Shown here: positions 25,016-32,900 of the stretch, piece after piece
How the letters are laid out: every line of letters begins with the position of its first letter
Position numbering within the stretch: position 1 is the stretch's first letter
NCBI RefSeq assembly: GCF_018255755.1
Contig: NZ_CP073766.1
Coordinates: 3,410,001 to 3,474,000 of the forward strand
Origin: Chitinophaga sp. HK235
GTDB taxonomy: Bacteria > Bacteroidota > Bacteroidia > Chitinophagales > Chitinophagaceae
Direction of reading: 5' to 3'
DNA: 64,000 bases
Notes under the pieces: model-generated
Told to the model about the DNA's origin: nothing
The model's database searches: none
The model's input: the letters and a program-made list of their open reading frames with translations, nothing else
Made by a program: the position numbers and the translations under genes

Positions 25016-28000
25016 CTATCGTTTATACCGCCAGCGCATAAACGCAGGTAATACAATCAGTAACAACGGCATAGCCACCAGGAAACCGCCTATTACCGCA
25101 ATCGCCAGCGGCTGGTGCAGCTGCGCCCCGGTACCAATACCCAGGGCAATAGGCATCAGCGCAACAATAGCGCCAAGAGCCGTCATCAGCTTGGGACGCA
25201 ACCGTGTAGAAATAGCGTACACAATAGCCTCGTCTGCATCTTCCGTATGATGCATCGACTCATGGAACTGTAAAAAAGTAAAAATGGCATTCTCCCCGAT
25301 AATCCCCACAATCATGATCAGACCGGTATAACTGCCTACATTCAACGGAGTACCGGTAATATACAAGGCTATATAGCTGCCTGTAATACCCAATACCGCC
25401 ACCAGCAAAATAATCAGCGCATCCTGGAAACTGCGGTACAGAAAAAGGATCACCCCAAACACCAGCAGCGAAGCGGCTATCAGTATCATCAACAGCTCGC
25501 GGAACGACTGCTGCTGTTCGGCATATGCACCGCCGTACATAATGCTGTAACCCTGTGGCAGCTGTATGCGGGCATGTATCTCCTGGTCTACCTTCTTCAT
25601 CACCGTACCCAGCCCGCTGTTGTTCAGCCTGGCGGTCACCAGCCCCATGGATTGCAGGTTTTCCCGGTTGATCTCTGCATCGCCGGCCTGCATGTCAATA
25701 TGGGCAAGGTCAGTAATCGGACGCAGCTTGCCGCCGGGAAGGAATACCTGCAGCTGCCCTATCTCTGCCACCTTCAACCGGTAGTTGCCAGGATATACCA
25801 GCCGTATAGGCGACAGCTGTTCCTTCTCCAATACACTACCCCCCACGTTGCCTTCCAGGGCTGCCTGCAACTGATACTGCAAATTAGCAGGCGTGATGCC
25901 GTATTGGGCCAGCGCAACAGTATTCAGGGTGATGTTAATGCCCGGGCCGGCAATAACGATACCGTCAAACACGTCCGCGGTCCCCTTGACGTCCTTTACC
26001 ACCGCCGCCACTTGTCTCGACAACACCTGCAAAGCCTGCGGGTCACTTCCGAAGATCTTCACCTCCACCGGCTGCACCGATGTCATCAGGTCACCCAGCA
26101 TGTCGCCTATCACCTGCCCGAAATCCACCCGTAGTGCAGGTTGTGTGACCTCTATCCTACTCCGCAGCTTGTCTATTACCTCGTTGGTAGTAATATGCCG
26201 GTCTTTTTTTAGCTGTATCAGATAGTCACCTCTGTTAGGCTCCGTGATAAAAAAGCCCATCTGCGTGCCGGTACGGCGGGAATAGGCAGCCACTTCCGGC
26301 GTAGTGGTGATGATCTTTTCCACCTCCTGTAACATACGGTCTGTTTCCTCCAGTGAAGTACCCGGCGGTGAGCTGTAGTCCAGCACGATACTCCCTTCGT
26401 CCATCTCCGGCAGGAAACCCGTTTCCAGCCTTGGCAATATCAGCACTGCAGCTGTAATCAGCAACAACACCAGCAACACGCTCAGCCAGGGGCGGGTGAT
26501 AAAAAAGGTTACCCATCGCTGTCGTTTTACTTCATGACCAGGCGGTAGCTTTTTAGGTAGCTGTTTTCTGCCCAGCAGCAGATAGATGACCGGTAATACC
26601 AGCCAGGTGACCAGAAAAGAACAAACAAGCGTGATGATCATCGTGTTGGTCAGCACCTTAAAATAAGCACCCGCCACACCGGTCATCAGCACAAAAGGCA
26701 GGAAAATAACAATGGTGCTCAGTGATGACCCCACCATAGCGGGGAACAGGTAATGAATCGCTTTTTGCAGTAACAACGGCGTAGGCTCTCCCGGATGTTC
26801 TTCATGGGTACGGTGAATCTGCTCCACCACTACGATCGCATCGTCGATGATCAGCCCTATAGCTGCTGCAATGGCGCCCAGCGTCATGATATTAAAAGTC
26901 TGTCTGGTCGCATACAGCACAATCAGCGTCAGCAGCAAGGTGACTGGTATGGTGATCAGGATGGTAAAACTCGCTTTGGCCGAACGCAGGAATATAACCG
27001 CTACAATGATGGCCAGCAGCAGCCCTATCCACAGGCAGTCAGTAACACTCCGGATGGCGTCCCGCACAAAATCGGCCTGTACATAGTAGGGCGCTATCTT
27101 CACCTGTGCGGGCAATGTTTTGCGCAAAGCGGTGAGCTGCCGTTCCATTCTGTCGGACAGATCTATCAGGTTGGCATTGGGTTGTTTAATCACCGCTATC
27201 AGCACACCTTCACGGCCGTTGGCGTTTACCTTGATATATTCTTTGGCTTCGCGGATGCCTACGGCCGCAATGTCTTTCAGCAAAACGATACGTTGACCGT
27301 TGTTGCTGATCACGATGTTTTCCAGCTGTTGCCGGTTGCTGACCTGCGCATCAGTGACCGTCAGGTACAACAACCGGTAGTCCGTCAGGTAACCGTTGGA
27401 CCGGATAAAATTGGTCTGGTTCAGCGCATTGCCGATCATCTCCGGTGTAATGCCCAGCGTATTCATTTTACCACGGTCCAGCACCACCCAGTATTCTTTA
27501 GTTTTACCACCGATAATACGGATCTCGGCCACGCCTTCCACCTGCGAGAGAAACGGTTTTATCGTATAGGAGGCCAGGTATTTAAGGTCTATCGGCGAAA
27601 GGCCGGCGCCTTCCAGCGTATATCCACTGACGGGAAGTATGGATGGGTTCATTCTTTCCACACGGATGCTGATATCAGGCGGCAGCGTGTTTTTTATTTC
27701 TTCGATCCTGGCGGATATACGTTGCTGACTGATATCAATGTCAGCATTCCAGTCCATAAACGCAGATATCTCGCAACTGCCGCGGCTGGTGATGCTTCTG
27801 ATCGTTTGCAGGTCCGGTACCTGTTTGATGGCCAGCTCCAGCGGCCGGGTGACGGTGATCATCATTTTATTGACCGGCTGCTGCCCCGCCTCTGCAATGA
27901 TTTTGATTTTCGGGAAAGTGATCTCCGGGAAAAGCGCAGACTGGATTTTGCTGTATGCAAACAGGCCTCCCATGATGATGATGGCAGTCAACACCGCGAT

Positions 28001-28033
28001 AGGATTCTTGTAAGCGACAAAATACTGTTTCAT
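25016..28033 (-). CDS. RND-family efflux transporter (inner-membrane pump)
   Basis: 1005 residues, two repeats each of one TM helix, a large periplasmic loop and a bundle of five or six TM helices. The TM4 proton-relay pair is present in GLIIDDAIVVVEQ. The equivalent of the AcrB TM10 Lys (GLSAKNAIL) reads GIIGENAIF, i.e. Glu, a charge I associate with the metal-transporting HME branch. Proton-driven export through a tripartite complex with the adaptor and TolC-like genes immediately upstream. Its place between these and the polyketide genes suggests it exports the lipid product. Confidence 0.92.
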   Translation of the reverse strand: MKQYFVAYKNPIAVLTAIIIMGGLFAYSKIQSALFPEITFPKIKIIAEAGQQPVNKMMITVTRPLELAIKQVPDLQTIRSITSRGSCEISAFMDWNADIDISQQRISARIEEIKNTLPPDISIRVERMNPSILPVSGYTLEGAGLSPIDLKYLASYTIKPFLSQVEGVAEIRIIGGKTKEYWVVLDRGKMNTLGITPEMIGNALNQTNFIRSNGYLTDYRLLYLTVTDAQVSNRQQLENIVISNNGQRIVLLKDIAAVGIREAKEYIKVNANGREGVLIAVIKQPNANLIDLSDRMERQLTALRKTLPAQVKIAPYYVQADFVRDAIRSVTDCLWIGLLLAIIVAVIFLRSAKASFTILITIPVTLLLTLIVLYATRQTFNIMTLGAIAAAIGLIIDDAIVVVEQIHRTHEEHPGEPTPLLLQKAIHYLFPAMVGSSLSTIVIFLPFVLMTGVAGAYFKVLTNTMIITLVCSFLVTWLVLPVIYLLLGRKQLPKKLPPGHEVKRQRWVTFFITRPWLSVLLVLLLITAAVLILPRLETGFLPEMDEGSIVLDYSSPPGTSLEETDRMLQEVEKIITTTPEVAAYSRRTGTQMGFFITEPNRGDYLIQLKKDRHITTNEVIDKLRSRIEVTQPALRVDFGQVIGDMLGDLMTSVQPVEVKIFGSDPQALQVLSRQVAAVVKDVKGTADVFDGIVIAGPGINITLNTVALAQYGITPANLQYQLQAALEGNVGGSVLEKEQLSPIRLVYPGNYRLKVAEIGQLQVFLPGGKLRPITDLAHIDMQAGDAEINRENLQSMGLVTARLNNSGLGTVMKKVDQEIHARIQLPQGYSIMYGGAYAEQQQSFRELLMILIAASLLVFGVILFLYRSFQDALIILLVAVLGITGSYIALYITGTPLNVGSYTGLIMIVGIIGENAIFTFLQFHESMHHTEDADEAIVYAISTRLRPKLMTALGAIVALMPIALGIGTGAQLHQPLAIAVIGGFLVAMPLLLIVLPAFMRWRYKR

Positions 28034-28036
28034 GCG

Positions 28037-28951
28037 CTAGTGATTAATGATGATGACCCTGGCCGTATCCGGCAGTCCGTAGTTACCACTCACCAGCACC
28101 CTGTCCTGTGAAGTGAGGGCGGGTGATAACACTTCTACCCTGTCGCCGGCTTCCAGCCCTTTTTGTACCGGCACCTTCACAGCTGTCATGCTGTCCTTCA
28201 GCTTCATAATCCAGTAGTCTGTCTGGGATTCATTGGTGAGCAGTGCTGCGCGGGGCAACAGTACTGCATCTGTTTTCCTGGATTTGATCAGTATTACTTT
28301 GGCCACCAGGTTTTCCGGTATCAGTTTATGGGTGGTGATACGTACTACATAGTGTTGTGTTTGTGCCACTGAATCTACGCTGGGCAGGGCTTCCCCCAGG
28401 TGTCCTGTCAGCCTTTGTCCATCGGGCAGTTGCAGCTGCAACATGCGGTTGTCCTGCAGGTAAGGTGTCAGTTCATAAGGCAGGTTCAGTATAAAAACGA
28501 AGCTCCTGTCATCTGAAATAGTAGCCAGCTGTTCTCCGTCCTGTACGTAGTTGCCTGCCTGATAGGCCAGCTGGGTGATATACCCGTTACCGGTGGCGCG
28601 TATGGGTATCAGCCCTGTAAAGCGGAAGGAGGAATCAAGCCGGTTGATGGTATTGCCCAGGTTTTCTGCTTCTTTTGTTTTGAGGGAGAAGAGCACCTGA
28701 CCGCTGGAAACATGTTGCCCGAGTTTTACATTGGCTGTTTGCAGGTAACCGTTGGCCACGGCCTTGACAAGGGTTTTAAGCAGGAAGGTAGCGGTAGCGT
28801 TCAGGACTACGGTATCCTCCACAGTACCCGTGACGGGGGACGCTACGGTAACGGGCGTACCGGTGTTGGCCGGTGTTTCCTCCGGAAGCCTGCCGTGGCA
28901 GGCAGTTACCATCATGATCGTCCATATGCCCAGTCCTGTTTTGATATTCAT
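28037..28951 (-). CDS. RND periplasmic adaptor (HlyD/MFP family lipoprotein)
   Basis: 304 residues. A lipoprotein signal ends in VTAC (Cys18), so the mature protein is anchored to a membrane. The biotinyl-lipoyl-like half motifs (ANGYLQTANVKLGQHVSSGQ, then GNGYITQLAYQAGNYVQDGEQL) flank a short alpha-hairpin (about residues 105-120); beta-barrel and membrane-proximal domains follow (TDYWIMKLKDSMTAVKVPVQ, then GLEAGDRVEV). The hairpin is short compared with AcrA. Lies 3 bp before the RND pump and 6 bp after TolC. Confidence 0.88.
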   Translation of the reverse strand: MNIKTGLGIWTIMMVTACHGRLPEETPANTGTPVTVASPVTGTVEDTVVLNATATFLLKTLVKAVANGYLQTANVKLGQHVSSGQVLFSLKTKEAENLGNTINRLDSSFRFTGLIPIRATGNGYITQLAYQAGNYVQDGEQLATISDDRSFVFILNLPYELTPYLQDNRMLQLQLPDGQRLTGHLGEALPSVDSVAQTQHYVVRITTHKLIPENLVAKVILIKSRKTDAVLLPRAALLTNESQTDYWIMKLKDSMTAVKVPVQKGLEAGDRVEVLSPALTSQDRVLVSGNYGLPDTARVIIINH

Positions 28952-28957
28952 GGCAGC

Positions 28958-30199
28958 CTAATTAATACGGTTCCAGTAGTTCAGCTGGTTGATCAGCTGA
29001 TATTTATTAATAGTGTTGAGGGTGATGATATTTTTTGCATTGAGATAATTATTAATAGCGATGATATAATCTGCAATCCTAACATCACCACTCATCAACA
29101 GTTTACGGTTGGCCTGTATCAGCCCTTCCGCATATTTTATCCGGGCGCCTGCCTGGTCTATCAGTTGCTGGGCGGCCTGCAATTGTTGTGTTAACTGCTG
29201 TATCAGTTGCCGGTACCGTTGCATAAAAAAATCCTGGTATCCTCTCCGTGTGTGTTCAGAGAGGGTTATTTTATCGTGTTGCATTTTTCGTTGTTTACCG
29301 TCGTAGATGGGTACGGTAAGGCTGACACCGGCGCTGATGCCTATATTTTTATAGGGGTCCACTGCCAGAGTGCTGTTATATCCTCCATCTGCGAAAAGGC
29401 TGACTCTGGGGTGGTAGTTATAATCGATTTGAGCGTCGCTGTTTTTCAGTTGCAGGCTATCGAGCTGGAATTTCCGGAAGAAGATGGTGTTTTCCGGTCC
29501 GGGTATATTTTCCGGCTGCAGGACGGGGTCCGGCAGTTCATGAAAAGAGGTATCCGTCAGGCCGCAGAGGTAATTGAGCAGGGCGTAGTTGTTCTGGTAC
29601 TGTGCCTGCAGTTGTTTCACCAATAATTCCTGTTGTTGCAAGGTGACGAGGAAGGTGAGGTAATCTGTTTGTTTGTAGGTCCCTGCCCTGGTGAGCTGAA
29701 TCAGCAGGGAGGATTCTTCCTGCAGAAGTTTCAGTACGTCCTGGTTGAACAGGTACTGGGCCCAGTCGCCATAGGCGGTAATATATTGTGCGGTGATATT
29801 TTTTTTCAGTTCCTGGCTGGTGATGGCGGCGGTGTTGCGGGTAGTTTCATTTTGCAGGGAGATGGCGCGGAACTGGTTTTCGATGTTGCGTTTTCCCACG
29901 AACAGGCGGGAGGCCGAAACGAGGGCACTTACCTGGGCGCCGTTGCTGATGGCGTTATCATAGCCATAGCCGTGGATAGTGGGCGCATAGGTGCTGGTGC
30001 TGTTACCGTTGACCAGGAATCCGTAGCTGGCACGGAGGCGCATGCTGTCTATAGCGGCAGACAGCAGTTGATTTTGATAGTCTTTTAACAGGGGGCTGTT
30101 GACCATCCCCTGTTCCAGGAAGTATTGTATGTTCCGTTCCTGTGCCTGTATCTGGGTTAGTATCAACAGCAGCAGGAGCGTTGTCCTGATTTTTTTCAT
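28958..30199 (-). CDS. TolC-family outer-membrane efflux protein
   Basis: 413 residues with a signal peptide (MKKIRTTLLLLLILTQIQAQ). Two internal repeats of long coiled-coil helices with Gln- and Leu-rich heptads (such as QLIQQLTQQLQAAQQLIDQA near residue 340) and short beta strands (YNYHPRVSLFADGGYN and ISAGVSLTVPIYDG) fit the trimeric outer-membrane duct. First gene of the export/polyketide operon. I could not find a convincing -33/-7 promoter in the 84 bp before it, so transcription might also begin upstream of the STN gene. Confidence 0.9.
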   Translation of the reverse strand: MKKIRTTLLLLLILTQIQAQERNIQYFLEQGMVNSPLLKDYQNQLLSAAIDSMRLRASYGFLVNGNSTSTYAPTIHGYGYDNAISNGAQVSALVSASRLFVGKRNIENQFRAISLQNETTRNTAAITSQELKKNITAQYITAYGDWAQYLFNQDVLKLLQEESSLLIQLTRAGTYKQTDYLTFLVTLQQQELLVKQLQAQYQNNYALLNYLCGLTDTSFHELPDPVLQPENIPGPENTIFFRKFQLDSLQLKNSDAQIDYNYHPRVSLFADGGYNSTLAVDPYKNIGISAGVSLTVPIYDGKQRKMQHDKITLSEHTRRGYQDFFMQRYRQLIQQLTQQLQAAQQLIDQAGARIKYAEGLIQANRKLLMSGDVRIADYIIAINNYLNAKNIITLNTINKYQLINQLNYWNRIN

Positions 30200-30283
30200 G
30201 ACGCGGCATTGGGAAATACGTTGAGACTATAACAATAACGCTGTGGTTTGTTAAAGGTTAATGGAAGATGGGGATTAAGACAG

Positions 30284-30697
30284 TTATTCAGCCATGGCAG
30301 GGCGTGCCGGGCTGCTGGAGATTATTTCCATGGATTGTGGGGTCATGGGGGGATCTGATTTTTTTCTGATGATGATGACTTTACCGGATATTTCCCAGGA
30401 GAAATTGAGGGGACTGAGGAGGTCATCGAGTAGTTTGGTGAGTTCGGTATCGGCAGCGTGGAGGGATACCTTCATGTCGTAGGAACCGGAGTTGCTGCCG
30501 AAGAAAGTGAGGCCGGTTTGTCTGCTGATCAGTTTAAAGACATCTTTGAGGGGTGTATTGCGTACATTGACTCGGACTTTTACTTTTTCGGCCTGGTCTG
30601 AGGAATGTTGATGGGAGAAGGCTGCGAGGGGAAGCCAGAGTAGGACGATCCAGGTCGTCTTGCGGAGGGAAGTCTGGTGAGGTAAATATTTGAGCAT
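30284..30697 (-). CDS. stand-alone STN-domain protein
   Basis: 137 residues. Signal-anchor-like N-terminus (TTWIVLLWLPLAAFS) followed by a complete secretin/TonB short N-terminal domain: KVRVNVRNTPLKDVFKLISR at about residues 39-58, a middle strand, then LDDLLSPLNFSWEISGKVIIIR. In Bacteroidota this domain normally starts a SusC-like TonB transporter and contacts the C-terminal domain of FecR. Here the protein ends about 25 residues after it, with no plug or barrel. ATG at 30697 preferred; the longer frame begins with TTG. Divergent from the sigma/FecR pair and 85 bp before TolC. Confidence 0.8.
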   Translation of the reverse strand: MLKYLPHQTSLRKTTWIVLLWLPLAAFSHQHSSDQAEKVKVRVNVRNTPLKDVFKLISRQTGLTFFGSNSGSYDMKVSLHAADTELTKLLDDLLSPLNFSWEISGKVIIIRKKSDPPMTPQSMEIISSSPARPAMAE

Positions 30698-31081
30698 ATT
30701 GTTAGGAGCTGGAAAAATACCGGCAAGGGTTTCAATATAATCTTTATACAATCAGACTGAAATTCATCACATCCTTTTGAACGAGTTGACCGGTAAAAAG
30801 TACTATGAAGGGAGATGATTTTGTTGTGCACCCCAAGTTCGGGTAACTAAATAATGCTTTACAATTGCTTAACAAACGTGATGAGGTAGTGCCTGTTTTG
30901 TGGTTGTGATAATAGTTTAACTTGCTAACAGGATTTTACAAAAAAATAATATAACAACTATCTGAGAGACCCCTGACCTTTTGACTAAAAATTCCCGGAT
31001 AACCATTACTGATACGTGGAGACTTAATTTGACCGGAATGTTATGTAAAACAACTACTACTACATTTTAAAGGGGGAAATG
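30698..31081. other. divergent promoter region between STN gene and ECF sigma gene
   Basis: 384 bp, A/T-rich, no open frame worth reporting. It should contain the start sites for the STN gene (minus) and the sigma factor (plus). The closest match to a Bacteroidota -7 box on plus is TTAATTTG near 31025, one mismatch. If the sigma factor controls itself, its own promoter would also be here. I see no strong inverted repeat. Confidence 0.4.
31071..31076 (+). promoter_or_regulatory. strong Shine-Dalgarno that selects the second ATG
   Basis: AGGGGG, unusually strong for this genome, lies 2 nt before the ATG at 31079 but 5 nt before the in-frame ATG at 31082. The spacing favours initiation at 31082. 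Confidence 0.65.
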
Positions 31082-31627
31082 ATGGAATCATACACTGATG
31101 TGCAATTGGTAACTGATCTGAAGATCGGGAGCGAATGGGCATTTACGCAGATTTACAACCGTTACTACCGGCGTTTGCATGTGGAAGCCAACTTCCTGTT
31201 GAAAGATTCCGAGGAGGCGGCCGATGTGGTACATGATGTGCTGATTATCATCTGGAACAGGAGGGATAAGCTGGCAGACAATCTCCACCTGAAGAGTTAT
31301 CTGATCACCTGTATTAAGAATAAGTGTATGGACCGGATACGGCGTAATGCGGTAAAGGACCGGAACGTACATATGTATATGCATTTGAAGGAGATGACGG
31401 TCAACTTCAATCCTATGGAGCGGAAGGAGCTGTCGCTTCAGATGGCGAATGCCATTAACGCGTTGCCTGTGGGGCAGCGTACTGTATTTGAAATGTCCTA
31501 CCTGGAAGATAAAACCCAACGTGAAATTGTAGCAGAAAAACACCTATCGCTGCAAACTGTCAAAAACCAAATGAGTACCACCCTCAGAATTCTCAGGAAA
31601 AAATTAAAATCTTCCCACGACCTATAG
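31082..31627 (+). CDS. ECF-type RNA polymerase sigma factor
   Basis: 181 residues. Region 2 spans about residues 22-85 (FTQIYNRYYRRLHVEANFLL, then EAADVVHDVLIIIWNRRDKL), and region 4 about 125-178 (LPVGQRTVFEMSYLEDKTQREIVAEKH and SLQTVKNQMSTTLRILRKKL). It directs polymerase to a small regulon, held inactive by the FecR-type anti-sigma protein encoded 47 bp downstream. Start chosen from the Shine-Dalgarno spacing. The usual third member of such a locus, a SusC-like receptor, is absent. Confidence 0.92.
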   Translation: MESYTDVQLVTDLKIGSEWAFTQIYNRYYRRLHVEANFLLKDSEEAADVVHDVLIIIWNRRDKLADNLHLKSYLITCIKNKCMDRIRRNAVKDRNVHMYMHLKEMTVNFNPMERKELSLQMANAINALPVGQRTVFEMSYLEDKTQREIVAEKHLSLQTVKNQMSTTLRILRKKLKSSHDL

Positions 31628-31673
31628 TACTTTTTGTCGTGTACTCCGTTAATATGGTAATATCCGGATCAAG

Positions 31674-32798
31674 ATGGATTATGAAAAAATACGGGAACTG
31701 ACTTTTGACGAGCTGTTGGGCACTATCAGCGACGAAGAGAAGGCATTGCTTTACAACGCTATTGAAGCAGATTCCCAAGCACGCAGTATCTGGGAAAGCA
31801 TACACGGGGACAGGCCCCGTTTGCTGGCTGATGCAAGCGAAAGCTTTGCACAACACCCCGTTGAAGAGGTCCTCACCAACCTCCACAAACGGAGCAGGAT
31901 TCTTTATGTAAGGAAAGCCTGCAGTATTGCAGCAGCCTGCCTGCTGGCCATCACCGGCAGCTGGTATCTGCTCAGGCATTACACAAACAATGGGCAACAG
32001 CCTGTTGCAGCACTCCGGAACAACATGGATTCCACCATCCGCCTGGTAACGGCAGATGGCAAAACCATAGATCTCAGTGCTGACTCATCCGGCATACAGG
32101 TAGACCATACCATTTTAAACAACACACATCAAACGCTGAGCATCGATGCCCGCCACCAAACCGGCAGCGGGATGAATACACTCACCGTTCCCCATGGGAA
32201 AGACTACAATCTCCTGCTGGCAGACGGTACCCAGGTACAGCTGAACGCAGGTACTACCATCAGCTTCCCGTTCAGCTTCAACGGCACCAAACGTGAAGTG
32301 ACCGTTAACGGAGAAGCCTACTTCCAGATTGCCGCCAAAGCAGAGCAGCCTTTTATCGTGCATCTGCCAGGCAATACGATCAGTGTCCTGGGAACAGCCT
32401 TTAATATCAACACCTACGACTCCGGCTCCGTAAAAGTAGCCCTGGTTGAAGGTGCTGTGAAAGTAGCCTCCTCCCGGCAGAACGAAGTCCTCAAACCAGG
32501 CTTTGAAATCACCAGCAGCAACACGGGTATGACAACAGCTACCTTCGACCCGGATAAAGTATTGAGCTGGCGCACAGGCGTATACACTTTCGAAAATGCC
32601 TCCCTGCAGGAACTAGCCCCTGTCATACTGCGGTGGTACGGCATTATTGTAATGATGGACAACCAAAGAGTTAGTAGCAGACGCTTCTTCGGAATCATAG
32701 ACAGGAACCAACCCCTGCAGGCTTTTCTCCACAACCTGGAAGCAGCAGACGGTGTAAAATCCCATTATGATCAAAATGGTATCCTCCACTTTGAGTAG
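31674..32798 (+). CDS. FecR-family anti-sigma factor
   Basis: 374 residues. The N-terminal cytoplasmic sigma-binding part (about 1-80) is followed by a single TM helix (about 81-100, SIAAACLLAITGSWYLLRHY). The periplasmic FecR domain (about 160-260) includes HGKDYNLLLADGTQVQLNAG and FNGTKREVTVNGEAYFQI. A C-terminal DUF4974 module starts near FENASLQELAPVILRWYG and ends with HFE. DUF4974 is STN-like and is where a TonB receptor's STN domain docks in the known systems. Paired with the sigma gene, and 102 bp before the GH2. Confidence 0.92.
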   Translation: MDYEKIRELTFDELLGTISDEEKALLYNAIEADSQARSIWESIHGDRPRLLADASESFAQHPVEEVLTNLHKRSRILYVRKACSIAAACLLAITGSWYLLRHYTNNGQQPVAALRNNMDSTIRLVTADGKTIDLSADSSGIQVDHTILNNTHQTLSIDARHQTGSGMNTLTVPHGKDYNLLLADGTQVQLNAGTTISFPFSFNGTKREVTVNGEAYFQIAAKAEQPFIVHLPGNTISVLGTAFNINTYDSGSVKVALVEGAVKVASSRQNEVLKPGFEITSSNTGMTTATFDPDKVLSWRTGVYTFENASLQELAPVILRWYGIIVMMDNQRVSSRRFFGIIDRNQPLQAFLHNLEAADGVKSHYDQNGILHFE

Positions 32799-32900
32799 AT
32801 ATCCATACCAGCCAAAATAACCTGCTGCGGTCTCTTAACACCCCGCAAAGCTTATATTTTATATACATCGTTAATGTAAGTACCTTAACCGACCTTAAAC

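Noticed and set aside
26795..28111. 438-codon open frame on plus across the RND pump
   Set aside because: Antisense to a gene with full RND signatures; Gln/His/Arg-rich composition typical of shadows.
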